NCBI GenBank assembly: GCA_905214305.1
Contig: CAJMLK010000046.1
Span: 1 to 20,788, forward strand
Length of the DNA: 20,788 bases
From: an uncultured bacterium
Lineage (GTDB): Bacteria > Desulfobacterota > Desulfovibrionia > Desulfovibrionales > Desulfovibrionaceae
Direction of reading: 5' to 3'
Below the pieces are notes generated by a model. That model did not search any database and was not told the origin of the DNA. It worked only from the letters and a program-made list of their open reading frames with translations. This document shows, piece after piece, positions 1 to 7,330 of the stretch. The position numbers and the translations under genes are program-made. Positions within the stretch are counted from its first letter, which is position 1. Each line of letters starts with the position of its first letter.

Positions 1-460
1 CCGTGGCGTAGCTGTCTTCTTCCACCAGCCGCGCCGTGTCGCCCAGGGCCACATCCCGCACAAGACCGCCGGACAGCGCCACCAGCACTCCCAATATAAG
101 ACAGCCGACAACACCGAGGCCAAAAACAGCGCCGCGCACCGCCGCCACCCCGGCCGCCAGACCAAGGCTCAGGCTGTCCAGCCAGTAAAACGCCCGCCAC
201 GCGTACCCAAGTCGTGCGGCCAGAGTCCCTGCCAGCGCGCCGGCTACGGCCGCAGCAAGATAATCTCCCCTGTTCAGCGCCAGCACGGGATGCCCCAGGA
301 GGACATCACGCAAAAGCGGCGCGGCCAGACCGGCCAGACAGGCCAGAACTGCCGCGCCGCTGAAGTGCGCTCCGCCGGTACGCGCCCGGCAGGATGCGGC
401 GGCGGCCAGCATAAAGCTGGCCGCCAGATCAAGTACATATAGAAGAGGGTCTTGTATCAT
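1..460 (-). CDS. TRIC/UPF0126 (YicG-like) membrane protein, C-terminus cut by window edge
   Basis: Reading leftward from an ATG at 460 the frame stays open to the window edge (about 153 residues visible). The translation is Ala/Leu/Gly-rich with several hydrophobic segments and carries the RD signature twice: LLRDVLLGHP near residue 48 and GGLVRDVALG near residue 137. That internal duplication is typical of the UPF0126/TRIC-like family, whose members act as inner-membrane cation channels or, for YicG, as a proposed glycine transporter. Family members are about 200 residues, so roughly 50 residues lie outside the window. It starts 35 bp after the rny stop on the same strand and has only a weak Shine-Dalgarno, so co-transcription with rny is likely. 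The substrate cannot be inferred. Confidence 0.75.
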   Translation of the reverse strand, partial: MIQDPLLYVLDLAASFMLAAAASCRARTGGAHFSGAAVLACLAGLAAPLLRDVLLGHPVLALNRGDYLAAAVAGALAGTLAARLGYAWRAFYWLDSLSLGLAAGVAAVRGAVFGLGVVGCLILGVLVALSGGLVRDVALGDTARLVEEDSYAT

Positions 461-495
461 TGCCGTATGTCCGGCCCGGACCCGCGTCGCCCTGC

Positions 496-2055
496 TTACT
501 TAGCCAGGCCCACGGCGCGCCGCTCACGGATGACCGTTACGCGGATCTGCCCGGGATATGTCAGATTTTTTTCAATTTTTTCAGCTATATCCTTGCAAAG
601 GATATAGGTCGTGTCGTCATCGACCTGATCAGAGTTGACCATTACGCGGATTTCCCGCCCGGCCTGAATGGCGTAAGCCTTGCTGACGCCTTCAAAACTG
701 GTGGCGATACCTTCAAGATCTTCCAGCCGTTTCACGTAGTTTTCCAACAATTCCTTGCGTGCGCCGGGGCGAGCACCGGAAATTGAGTCCGCAGCCTGCA
801 CCAGCACGGCCAGAGCCGTCGAGGGGCGCTGATCTTCATGGTGAGCGGCGATGGCGTGGATGATTTCCTGGCTTTCGTTATACTTCTTTGCCAGATCCGC
901 GCCGATGAGGGCATGCGGGCCTTCAACTTCGTGGTCCACGGCCTTGCCGATATCGTGCAGCAAACCGGCGCGCTTGGCTTTTTTCACGTCCATGCCAAGC
1001 TCTGCCGCCATCATGCCGCACAGGGCCGACACCTCAAGCGAATGTTGCAGGACATTTTGCGTAAAGGACGTACGGTAACGCAACTGGCCGAGAAGGCGAA
1101 CAATTTCAGGATGAATGCCGTGCACGCCTGCATCGAAGGTGGCCTGTTCGCCCACTTCGCGCACCTGTGCATCCAGCTCCTGCTCACACTTCTGGACGAT
1201 GTCCTCAATGCGCGCGGGATGGATGCGCCCGTCCTGAATAAGACGCTCCAGCGCCATCTTGGCGACCTGACGGCGCAAGGGGCTGTACGCGGAAAGAATG
1301 ACGGTCTCGGGGGTGTCATCGATGATGAGGTCCACACCGGTGGCGGACTCAAGAGCGCGAATATTGCGCCCTTCGCGACCGATGATGCGGCCCTTCATGT
1401 CTTCGCTGGGCAGGGTAACCGCGGTAACGGTTTGCTCGTTTACGTAGTCGCCCGCGTAGCGCTGAATGACATTACAGAGAATTTCCTTGGCCTTGCGGTC
1501 TGCGGTTTCGCGGGCTTCCATCTCGATCTGCCGGATCATTTTGGCAGATTCGTGCCGCGTTTTCGCTTCCACTTCCATAAACAGCTGCGCCTTGGCCTCG
1601 TCAGCGGTGAAGCCAGATATCTGCGACAGGCGCTGCTCCTGCTCCTCGATACGGGTCTGCAGGAACATCTCTGTTTCTGAAAGCTGCCGCTCCTTGCGGG
1701 CCAAGTCTTTTTCTGAAGCGAGCAGCTCATGCTCCTTGGCGGTAGCTTTTTCAAGCTTTTCCTCAAGGCGTCCGCTCATTTCCTCAAGCTTGCGCTCGCG
1801 GGTTTTAACCTCGCGTTCGCGCTCCTTGAATTCGTTTTCCAGCTCGCGTTTCTGGTTGAACAGGTCGTCCTGACCCTGGAGCAAAATTTCTTTCTTCTGG
1901 GCTTGTGCTTCCTTGCGGGCCTCGGCCACAATGCGCTTGGCCAGATCATCGGCATCGCCTATGCGCTTTGTTGTAGACCGTTTGCACACCATCGCGCCCA
2001 GTGCCGCCCCCAGCACCACAGACGCGATCAGCGCCGCTATAACTAATGGGTCCAT
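496..2055 (-). CDS. rny: Ribonuclease Y (membrane-anchored endoribonuclease)
   Basis: A 519-residue protein, the usual RNase Y length. Architecture in order: N-terminal transmembrane anchor (MDPLVIAALIASVVLGAALG), a long charged coiled coil to about residue 200, a KH domain with the GxxG loop in GRIIGREGRN, and an HD domain with HSLEV and LLHDIGKAVDHE supplying the metal-binding His/Asp pair. RNase Y starts decay of many mRNAs at the inner membrane. The frame is open upstream to 2298, but the 81 extra codons read through the structured RNA interval and do not resemble the family. The ATG at 2055 is preceded by GAGAGG at good spacing and begins directly with the membrane anchor, so I chose it. 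The downstream TRIC-like gene follows after 35 bp. Confidence 0.96.
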   Translation of the reverse strand: MDPLVIAALIASVVLGAALGAMVCKRSTTKRIGDADDLAKRIVAEARKEAQAQKKEILLQGQDDLFNQKRELENEFKEREREVKTRERKLEEMSGRLEEKLEKATAKEHELLASEKDLARKERQLSETEMFLQTRIEEQEQRLSQISGFTADEAKAQLFMEVEAKTRHESAKMIRQIEMEARETADRKAKEILCNVIQRYAGDYVNEQTVTAVTLPSEDMKGRIIGREGRNIRALESATGVDLIIDDTPETVILSAYSPLRRQVAKMALERLIQDGRIHPARIEDIVQKCEQELDAQVREVGEQATFDAGVHGIHPEIVRLLGQLRYRTSFTQNVLQHSLEVSALCGMMAAELGMDVKKAKRAGLLHDIGKAVDHEVEGPHALIGADLAKKYNESQEIIHAIAAHHEDQRPSTALAVLVQAADSISGARPGARKELLENYVKRLEDLEGIATSFEGVSKAYAIQAGREIRVMVNSDQVDDDTTYILCKDIAEKIEKNLTYPGQIRVTVIRERRAVGLAK

Positions 2056-2234
2056 GAATCCAGCCTCTCTTTTATCAATACGGGACCGGCCCTGAAAAGA
2101 GCCCGCCCGGCGAACACCGGCAGCCCGTGACGTGCCGCCGTAGCAATTTAGCCCAAAGGGCTGCTGAAACCCTGGCTGGATGCCGCAGGCGCGGCAACAT
2201 GGATGGTGTTGCAAGAAAGAAGTGAAGACCCCAA
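2056..2234 (-). other. Leader region between the structured RNA and rny
   Basis: No convincing gene is seen here. Two small hairpins are present: TGCCGC/GCGGCA with a 4-nt loop at 2181-2196, and AGCCC/GGGCT with a 3-nt loop at 2150-2162. Neither is followed by a U tract on the minus strand, so termination before rny is not evident. The segment probably holds the rny 5' leader and perhaps the end of the upstream RNA. Confidence 0.4.
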
Positions 2235-2397
2235 CGCGGAAGCCGGAACCCAAACTGCTCTGCTTCTGAAAGCGGCTTTCCCCAGAGAGCCGTGTCATGC
2301 GTGCGGTACAGAACCTGGATAACCAGGTCGGGAGCCAGTATGTCCCCTTCAGGCGTCCCGGTCGAGCCGGGCATGCACACAGAGGACAGAGACAACT
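2235..2397 (-). ncRNA. ssrS: Structured RNA between zapA and rny, probable 6S RNA
   Basis: The zapA-rny gap is over 400 bp and is not coding. Read on the minus strand it folds well. An outer stem pairs 2371-2382 with 2290-2300 (CUGUGU, one bulged G, CAUGC against GCAUGACACGG). It encloses a CCGG/CCGG hairpin (2358-2370) and a perfect ACCUGG/CCAGGU hairpin with a 4-nt loop (2313-2328). A further stem pairs 2240-2245 with 2273-2278. A TATGTT -10-like element lies just upstream at 2404-2409, with no clear -35. Known biology: the 6S RNA gene ssrS sits directly downstream of zapA (ygfE) in many Proteobacteria, and 6S RNA is a long bulged hairpin that binds housekeeping RNA polymerase. Identity is inferred from synteny and foldability; ends are approximate. 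No SRP RNA, tmRNA or RNase P core motif was seen. Confidence 0.5.
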
Positions 2398-2468
2398 CCC
2401 TTTAACATACTTGTCAGGTTAGCACCGAGGCATAAATCACGCGCCCCCCAGGGAAGCGCCCTCGGGAT

Positions 2469-2741
2469 CTAGACAGATCCCTCTATCTTGGAAAGCATGG
2501 CGGTTACGCGCTCTTGCACGCCTGCCAGCTCTTTTTGCGATTGCAACAAATCATCCGCCAGTCCAAGGGCCATAAAGGTCAGCAGAATGTCCTTGGTCTG
2601 CCCTCCGTGGAACCTCAGCTTCTGGTCAGTAAACCGTTCTTCTACGAGCCTTACAGCTTCCTGCACGCGGTCCATGTCTGCACCGGGCTTGAAGGCTATG
2701 CTCAGTCCAAGAACGGTAAGGTTGATAGCTTCCTGATTCAC
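2469..2741 (-). CDS. zapA: Cell division protein ZapA
   Basis: A 90-residue protein starting at GTG (2741). It shows the ZapA layout: a short N-terminal beta region (INLTVLGLSIAFKPGAD), a helix with VQEAVRLVEERF, the middle FMALGLADDLL segment, and a C-terminal coiled-coil helix (LQSQKELAGVQERVTAMLSKI). ZapA binds and bundles FtsZ filaments at the division site. An AGG lies 6 nt upstream of GTG and overlaps the stop of the upstream zapB-like gene; the intergenic gap is only 6 bp, so the two are translationally linked. The next element on this strand is the probable 6S RNA, the same order as in many Proteobacteria. Confidence 0.9.
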   Translation of the reverse strand: MNQEAINLTVLGLSIAFKPGADMDRVQEAVRLVEERFTDQKLRFHGGQTKDILLTFMALGLADDLLQSQKELAGVQERVTAMLSKIEGSV

Positions 2742-2747
2742 AAAAAC

Positions 2748-2993
2748 CTACTCTACGCTGTCATGCTCCTGAATGTTGCGCAACACGGCGTCAATGCGTT
2801 TGAGCGCGTGGGCACGGAGCTGCTCTTCATTTTCAAGCGCTTCGCGCAGCCTGTGGTTTTCATCTTCCAGGGCGGCCTTTTCCTCCCCCAAAACGGCAGA
2901 CTCGGCGCTAATGCGCTCGTTTTCCGCCCGAAGGCGGTCAAGCCTGGCCAGAAGAGCCGCAACTTGCGTCTCAAGCTTTTCCAGAAGTTCCAT
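2748..2993 (-). CDS. zapB: ZapB-like coiled-coil division protein
   Basis: An 81-residue acidic protein that is almost entirely one coiled coil (MELLEKLETQVAALLARLDR onward, with repeated Leu/Ala heptads and Glu-rich stretches), the size and character of ZapB/DUF904 proteins. ZapB joins ZapA to stabilise the Z-ring. It is immediately upstream of zapA in the same operon. No Shine-Dalgarno is positioned for the ATG at 2993 (an AGG sits one base away). A -10/-35 pair upstream predicts transcription starting at that A, so the mRNA may be leaderless. An alternative GTG at 3014 with AAGG upstream would add seven residues. The frame is open to 3158 but the extra translation is not coiled coil and looks spurious. 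Confidence 0.8.
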   Translation of the reverse strand: MELLEKLETQVAALLARLDRLRAENERISAESAVLGEEKAALEDENHRLREALENEEQLRAHALKRIDAVLRNIQEHDSVE

Positions 2994-3028
2994 GCCTGAT
3001 AAATAGCACCGCACCAGAACCTTGGCAA
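2993..3028 (-). promoter_or_regulatory. Promoter of zapB-zapA, possibly giving a leaderless mRNA
   Basis: On the minus strand TTGCCA (plus 3023-3028) and TATTTA (plus 3000-3005) are separated by exactly 17 bp. Six bases after the -10 hexamer comes the A of the zapB ATG at 2993, the usual position for a transcription start. The -35 is identical to that of the secA promoter in this window. This is motif reading only; no start site is mapped. Confidence 0.5.
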
Positions 3029-3048
3029 GAATGGAAGAGGTAAAGTCG

Positions 3049-3117
3049 AAAAAAAACCACACCGCTCGACGCCCGGCGCAACGGACAAAGTCCGCAGCCG
3101 GACGCTTCCGGCTGCGG
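3049..3117 (-). terminator. Probable terminator after glmU
   Basis: Downstream of glmU on the minus strand lies a perfect 11-bp GC-rich stem, plus 3092-3102 against 3107-3117, with a 4-nt loop, followed by CTTTG. Forty bases further a weaker GC-rich stem precedes a run of eight U residues (plus 3049-3056). A perfect 14-bp palindrome (CAGGCATATGCCTG, 3152-3165) also lies in this gap. Together they probably insulate zapBA from glmU. Confidence 0.5.
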
Positions 3118-3214
3118 CAACCTCTGAAAAAACAGCCTCCGCCCTGCCCGACAGGCATATGCCTGCCCGGATCAAGCCCCCAAAGGGCGGTTCCTGCAAA
3201 AAAGCAAATACCTG

Positions 3215-4570
3215 TCAGGACTTCCTGCGCGGCAGATTCCTCTGCTTTTCGCGGGCAATGCCCAGTTCCCCGGCAGGCACATCGTGCGTGATGACCGAGC
3301 CGGCCCCCACAAGGGCTTCGTCGCCCACGCGCACCGGGGCCACCAGAGCCGTATTGCTGCCGATAAAGGCGCGCTGCCCTATCTGTGTGAGATGCTTGTT
3401 TTTTCCATCATAGTTGCAGGTAATGGTGCCTGCACCGATATTGCTGCCCGCGCCGATTTCCGCATCACCGAGATAGCTCAGATGATTGGCCTTGGCCCCT
3501 TGACCCAGTCGCGTTTTTTTCAGTTCCACAAAATTGCCCACATGGGACTGCTCCTCAAGAACAGCACCGGGCCGCAGCCGCGCGTATGGCCCCACCAGCG
3601 CGCCTTCACCCACATCCGCCCCTTCGAGGTGCGAGAATGAATGTATCCGCGCTCCACCGCTCACCACACTGTCGCGCAGCACGCAGTGCGAGGCTATGGA
3701 GGCCCCACGCAAAATCCGTGAGCGCCCGTATATTTCACAGGGACCGGTGATCTCCACTCCGGCTTCCACATGAGCCAGAGGCCCCACGCGCACGCTTGCC
3801 GCCGCGTGTATGATAACGCCCGAAGCAAGCAGGTCATGCACACGGCGCTCACGCAGGGCTTCTTCCATACGCTCCAGCTCTACGGGAGAATTCACACCCA
3901 TGAGACCGTCGTCGCGTCCGCAACGCACACCCTGCACATTGTATTTTTCGGCTACGGCCAGCCCGATCAGGTCGGTGATGTAGTACTCGCCGCTCTTGTT
4001 GGCATTATCAAGCCGGGGCAGCAGGCATTCCACGGCGTCCAGCGCGCAAAAGTACATGCCCGCATTAACTTCGCCCGTGGGCGGGCCGTAAAGAGCCGGG
4101 TCGTAGTCCTTGGCCTCGACAATGGCGCGCACGTCATCCCCTTCCCGCACCACCCGGCCGTAGGCCCCGGGACTATCAAGGTCAATGGTGGCAAAGGCAA
4201 GGTCAGCGCCCACGGCCTCGGCCAGGAACTGACGCACCAGGCTTTCTGAAAGCAGGGGTGCATCGCCGTTGACGACCAGCAGATGGGTATAGCCTGCCGC
4301 AGTGAGCGCCGGCAGGGCCTGCATGAGGGCATGGCCTGTGCCGAGCTGCTGCTCCTGCAGAACGCAGGGAACATCCGGAAAGGCAGCCCTGACCATCTCT
4401 GCCCGGTGACCGGCCACAAGCCACACATCGTCAGCAAACACGGGGCGCAAGGCCTCAAGCACACAGGCCAGCATGGGCTCGCCCAACAGCGTCTGCAAAA
4501 CCTTGGGCCTGTCGGAATGCATGCGGGTGCCCTTGCCCGCCGCCAGAATAAGAGCCGCGTTCTTCGGCAT
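3215..4570 (-). CDS. glmU: Bifunctional GlmU: N-acetylglucosamine-1-phosphate uridyltransferase / glucosamine-1-phosphate acetyltransferase
   Basis: A 451-residue protein (E. coli GlmU has 456). The N-terminal pyrophosphorylase domain has the nucleotide-binding signature LAAGKGTRM at residues 9-17 and the PK of RPKVLQ at 22-23, then NGDAPLL and the GEVNAGMY strand. The C-terminal half is a left-handed beta helix of hexapeptide repeats with ANHLSYLGDAEIG and GAGTITCNYDGKNKH; by codon count the catalytic His is residue 363, the same number as in E. coli. The enzyme acetylates glucosamine-1-phosphate and then makes UDP-GlcNAc for peptidoglycan and LPS. The ATG at 4570 has an ideal AAGGAG six bases upstream. 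The frame is open to 4798, but the extension lacks a ribosome-binding site and does not resemble the family. Confidence 0.97.
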   Translation of the reverse strand: MPKNAALILAAGKGTRMHSDRPKVLQTLLGEPMLACVLEALRPVFADDVWLVAGHRAEMVRAAFPDVPCVLQEQQLGTGHALMQALPALTAAGYTHLLVVNGDAPLLSESLVRQFLAEAVGADLAFATIDLDSPGAYGRVVREGDDVRAIVEAKDYDPALYGPPTGEVNAGMYFCALDAVECLLPRLDNANKSGEYYITDLIGLAVAEKYNVQGVRCGRDDGLMGVNSPVELERMEEALRERRVHDLLASGVIIHAAASVRVGPLAHVEAGVEITGPCEIYGRSRILRGASIASHCVLRDSVVSGGARIHSFSHLEGADVGEGALVGPYARLRPGAVLEEQSHVGNFVELKKTRLGQGAKANHLSYLGDAEIGAGSNIGAGTITCNYDGKNKHLTQIGQRAFIGSNTALVAPVRVGDEALVGAGSVITHDVPAGELGIAREKQRNLPRRKS

Positions 4571-4760
4571 CGGTATCTCCTTCATCTCCGCGCAAAAGCG
4601 GAAGAACTTCACGCAGTGCAATAGCCTCTTGCCTGAAAAACGGCAAGGCAAATGCCATGCCTGCCCTCCCTGACGGCTCCGGCCCATGTGGAACTTGAAC
4701 CACCGCCAAGGCGCAGCAGGCCTGTTCCCGCCAACACATCCCACCCGTGCGGCTCCAGAG

Positions 4761-4799
4761 CCTGAAGGCTGGTTCAGGCAAACATGCCCTGAGGGCATG
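4761..4799 (-). terminator. Tandem hairpins after the glycosyltransferase gene
   Basis: Twenty bases past the glycosyltransferase stop on the minus strand is a perfect inverted repeat, CATGCCCT/AGGGCATG (plus 4783-4799, one central base), followed by UUUG. A second perfect 6-bp stem, CCTGAA/TTCAGG (4761-4778), follows directly. The short U tract makes this a moderate terminator. The rest of the 249-bp gap to glmU has only a 6-bp stem, CTTGCC/GGCAAG (4628-4647), and no gene. Confidence 0.5.
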
Positions 4800-4819
4800 C
4801 CTCACCGTCTGGAAAATTT

Positions 4820-5959
4820 CTATTCTGCCTGCCTGCGTACCAGAGGATTTGAGAGGCAGAGCCGGGCGTAATTTTTCGCTGCCCGCGCCTCCATTGCCTG
4901 AGGCGAGAGCTGCCCGGTTTCAGGAAAAAGATGTCTCAGTATCATGATCGCCCTTGCTGCCTCGGGGGCCAGATTTTCTTCCAGCGGCTGAGCCAGAAAC
5001 AGGCATTTTGAGACATAGTATGAGCGGATGCGCAGCAGCCGCGCGTCTGTTTCTCCTCGTTTTTCCTTGACCAGCGATGCCGCACGGCGCACAGCCTGCG
5101 CAAAGAGGTCCTGCATCTTGTCCGACATGCCTTTGTTGAAGGACATGGCTCCGGCAGAGAACAGGCAGGCCGCCGCGTGGGCCAGCCAGCCGCCGAGCTT
5201 GTCCGAAGGATAGGCGGGCAAGTCTGTGAGCATGCCGTGAACCTTGATGTGCATGAGCGCGTCGTGAAAAAACATGCGCTCGGCATTATGCGTCATGTTT
5301 TCGCCGTGCTTTCGGTAAACAACAAGCCCCAGAGGGTTCACCCCCACCCTTGCTCCCACGCCGTAGCAACGCAGCCAGAAATCATGATCCTCGCAGGATT
5401 TGAGCGCCGTATCAAAAAAGCCCACCCTGCGCACAAGCTCCATCCGCGCAAGATGGCAGTGCACCGGAGCCAGATTGGCATGACAGGAATGCACGTCCCA
5501 ATGACTGCTGACCAAAGGCCACATGTGCAGAGCGCCCGAACCCGCACCTTCCTGCTTTTCCACGCAACGGCAGATGACCATATCCAGATCGGGGTGTTCG
5601 GCAAAAATTTTCAGCTGACCGGCCAGAAGATCTTCGGCATACAGATCGTCCGCATCAAGAAACGCCGCGTAATCTCCCCGCGCAGCACGCAGACCGGTGT
5701 TGCGCGCTGCGGCAAGCCCTTGATTTTTCTGCCGGATATAGACAATATCCGGCTCCAGTGATCTGGCAACTTCGGGTGTATTGTCCGTGGAGCCGTCATC
5801 GACCACAATAACTTCCACACCAAGGGCATCAGACCGTTGCGCAAGCGCGCTGGACACGGCCTCCGGCAGCAGCGATCCGTAATTATAGGAAGGGATGACA
5901 ACAGAAACCAGCGGCACTGCGGTCACGCTTTGCACTGGAACAGATGGCGTGTGGAACAC
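4820..5959 (-). CDS. Family 2 (GT-A fold) glycosyltransferase
   Basis: A 379-residue protein with a GT-A domain over roughly residues 15-215. It contains VSVVIPSYNYGSLLPEAVSS, VEVIVVDDGSTDNT, QGLAAARNTG, the metal-binding DADD at 102-105, and the catalytic ED pair in CEDHDFWLRC (190-191). The C-terminal 160 residues are helical and not recognisable; they may set the acceptor. There is no transmembrane segment, so it is cytosolic or peripheral. Such enzymes transfer a sugar from a nucleotide-sugar donor to surface glycans; neither donor nor acceptor can be read from sequence. Start is GTG at 5959, with GAGGAG about 8 bases upstream. It stands alone between hairpin-rich gaps, although glmU, which makes one possible donor, is the next gene downstream. 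Confidence 0.88.
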   Translation of the reverse strand: MFHTPSVPVQSVTAVPLVSVVIPSYNYGSLLPEAVSSALAQRSDALGVEVIVVDDGSTDNTPEVARSLEPDIVYIRQKNQGLAAARNTGLRAARGDYAAFLDADDLYAEDLLAGQLKIFAEHPDLDMVICRCVEKQEGAGSGALHMWPLVSSHWDVHSCHANLAPVHCHLARMELVRRVGFFDTALKSCEDHDFWLRCYGVGARVGVNPLGLVVYRKHGENMTHNAERMFFHDALMHIKVHGMLTDLPAYPSDKLGGWLAHAAACLFSAGAMSFNKGMSDKMQDLFAQAVRRAASLVKEKRGETDARLLRIRSYYVSKCLFLAQPLEENLAPEAARAIMILRHLFPETGQLSPQAMEARAAKNYARLCLSNPLVRRQAE

Positions 5960-6103
5960 TGCGGACGCTCCTCACTTCATTAGGAAAGGCCAGAGAGACC
6001 GCCACAACGGGTGGCGAAGAGCATGCCTGAACAGACCTCGGAGGGAACTTCAGCATAAAGGCTTGCCCCGCTGGGGCGAATGGCCTCAAGAAGTTTTTCC
6101 CAA

Positions 6104-6163
6104 TTGCCGCGCCGGTCCGGTTTGCACGAACCGGCGCGGGTGACGCGGCAAGCCCGTTGCCGC
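6104..6163 (-). repeat. Competing inverted repeats downstream of the osmC-like gene
   Basis: Three copies of one motif in alternating orientation: TTGCCGCG at 6104-6111, CGCGGCAA at 6144-6151, and TTGCCGC again at 6157-6163. The middle copy can pair with either flank, giving a 7-bp hairpin with a 5-nt loop (6145-6163) or a long stem enclosing CGCGCCGG/CCGGCGCG (6108-6115 with 6131-6138). There is no U tract. It lies 10 bp after the osmC-like stop and probably marks the transcript 3' end. A GCCCC/GGGGC hairpin lies further on near 6065-6077. Confidence 0.5.
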
Positions 6164-6172
6164 GCAGTGCTC

Positions 6173-6583
6173 TTAATCCTGCCAGATAAACGTAAAGACC
6201 TGCTCCACTTCGGGGTGCAGCGTCAGATGCACGGGGCAGGATGTAGTGCAGCGCTCTATACTCGCCCTGTCTCTGGCGGAATACACGCGCGGCGGCATTT
6301 TGAAGACAACCTCAATCCTGTCGATGCGGCGCGGGTCGTCGCTCATGATCTTGGTGATTTCCACTTCTGTCCCGGTGACATCCAGATCGTGGTTTTTTGC
6401 GTAAATGCCCACGATGGTCATGGCGCAGGTCCCAAGGGCCGTGGCGCAAAGATCTGTGGGAGAAAACGCATTGCCTTTGCCCTGATTGTCGCAGGGGGCA
6501 TCCGTAATAATTTTGATTCCGCTCTGGTTATGCACGCATTCCACGCGCAGATCCCCGAGGTATTTAGCACTAACAGTAGACAT
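6173..6583 (-). CDS. OsmC/Ohr-family thiol peroxidase-like protein
   Basis: A 136-residue protein with the OsmC fold signatures. The central helix carries DLCATALGTCAM (Cys46, Cys53), and the C-terminal motif CTTSCPVH (Cys112, Cys116) contains the conserved CPVH. OsmC/Ohr proteins use two cysteines to reduce organic hydroperoxides; by position the likely pair is Cys53 and Cys116. Many YhfA-like members have no proven substrate, so peroxidase activity is inferred. The ATG at 6583 follows AAGGAGG with 4-nt spacing, a very strong ribosome-binding site. It lies 79 bp downstream of mntP on the same strand, with an imperfect GC-rich hairpin (6617-6640) between them, so it could share the mntP transcript. 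A role in oxidative stress in an anaerobe would be reasonable. Confidence 0.85.
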   Translation of the reverse strand: MSTVSAKYLGDLRVECVHNQSGIKIITDAPCDNQGKGNAFSPTDLCATALGTCAMTIVGIYAKNHDLDVTGTEVEITKIMSDDPRRIDRIEVVFKMPPRVYSARDRASIERCTTSCPVHLTLHPEVEQVFTFIWQD

Positions 6584-6662
6584 GGGGCCTCCTTGTTCTC
6601 CACCGTGCAGACTGGCCTGCCGGGCTTTCGGGCCGGGCAGACGAGCTCAGGCGGGCGTAATT

Positions 6663-7244
6663 TCAGAAAACCTGATGCTCACGCAGAATGTTGCAGGCAA
6701 TGGCAAGCAGCGTCAAGCCTCCCGCCAGCTCCGCCCATCCGTTGAGAGCACAGAGGTTTGCCAGGGTTTTACCAAGATAGACGCCGCAGGCCGTAATTAC
6801 CGCGCACACGATGCCGATTATGGCCGCATCCGCCCAGATGGGCGTTCCAAGAATAGCCAGAGAAAGGCCCACGGCCAGAGCATCGATGCTGGTAGCTACG
6901 CCAAGCACCACAAGATTGCTCCCTGCAGTGGGATCGACCCCGGGGCAGACGCAGGATTCACGATGTTTAAGTCCACGCAGCCCTGAAAGGGCCATCTTGC
7001 CGCCAATCCAGCCCAGCAGCACAAAGGCAATCCAATGATCCCATGCTTCCATATATTCCCGAACGGACACGCCCAGCCACCATCCGATAACCGGCATGGC
7101 AAACTGAAAAAAGCCAAAGGTGGCAGAAAGGCGCACGTAATGGCGAATCCTGGGCTTCTGCAAGGCACAGCCAGAAACCACAGCCACGGCAAAAGCATCC
7201 ATCGACAGGGCCAGAGCCAGTAAAAAGACGGCAAAAATCGTCAT
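6663..7244 (-). CDS. mntP: Manganese efflux pump MntP
   Basis: A 193-residue polytopic inner-membrane protein (E. coli MntP has 188). Its two halves repeat the conserved transmembrane motif: LALSMDAFAVAVVSG with Asp16 and GVATSIDALAVGLSLA with Asp121, the acidic residues needed for Mn2+ transport in the family. Six hydrophobic segments are visible, with a Cys-containing loop (ESCVCPGVD) between the halves. It exports Mn2+ and protects against its excess. I chose the ATG at 7244 because it begins with the first transmembrane helix; the frame is open to 7364 but that stretch is promoter and leader DNA. The Shine-Dalgarno is weak. See the upstream leader for possible control. Confidence 0.93.
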   Translation of the reverse strand: MTIFAVFLLALALSMDAFAVAVVSGCALQKPRIRHYVRLSATFGFFQFAMPVIGWWLGVSVREYMEAWDHWIAFVLLGWIGGKMALSGLRGLKHRESCVCPGVDPTAGSNLVVLGVATSIDALAVGLSLAILGTPIWADAAIIGIVCAVITACGVYLGKTLANLCALNGWAELAGGLTLLAIACNILREHQVF

Positions 7245-7261
7245 GAAAGTACATCTCGTGC

Positions 7262-7330
7262 TCGGGCACACGCCCGACTGTTTACGGTTGCGAGTCGGGG
7301 CACTATAAGTCAAGCCCCTGCACTGTACAA
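7262..7330 (-). promoter_or_regulatory. mntP promoter and leader with mutually exclusive hairpins
   Basis: On the minus strand TTGTAC (plus 7325-7330), a 17-bp spacer and TATAGT (plus 7302-7307) form a good promoter with a predicted start near 7295. The leader RNA can form CCCGACT/AGTCGGG (plus 7293-7299 with 7273-7279, 13-nt loop) or TCGGGC/GCCCGA (plus 7272-7277 with 7262-7267, 4-nt loop). They share 7273-7277, so only one can form at a time. I saw no yybP-ykoY Mn2+ riboswitch core. Confidence 0.5.

Noticed and set aside
838..1680. 280-codon plus-strand ORF opposite rny
   Set aside because: Antisense shadow of RNase Y, with no ribosome-binding site or recognisable domain.
2056..2298. 81-codon N-terminal extension of rny
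   Set aside because: It overlaps the RNA structures; the internal ATG at 2055 has a ribosome-binding site and starts with the family's membrane anchor.
2075..2395. 106-codon minus-strand ORF between zapA and rny
   Set aside because: It lies over the structured RNA interval, has no ribosome-binding site and does not resemble a protein family.
4571..4798. Upstream extension of glmU
   Set aside because: The ATG at 4570 has a perfect Shine-Dalgarno and gives the family's normal N-terminus.
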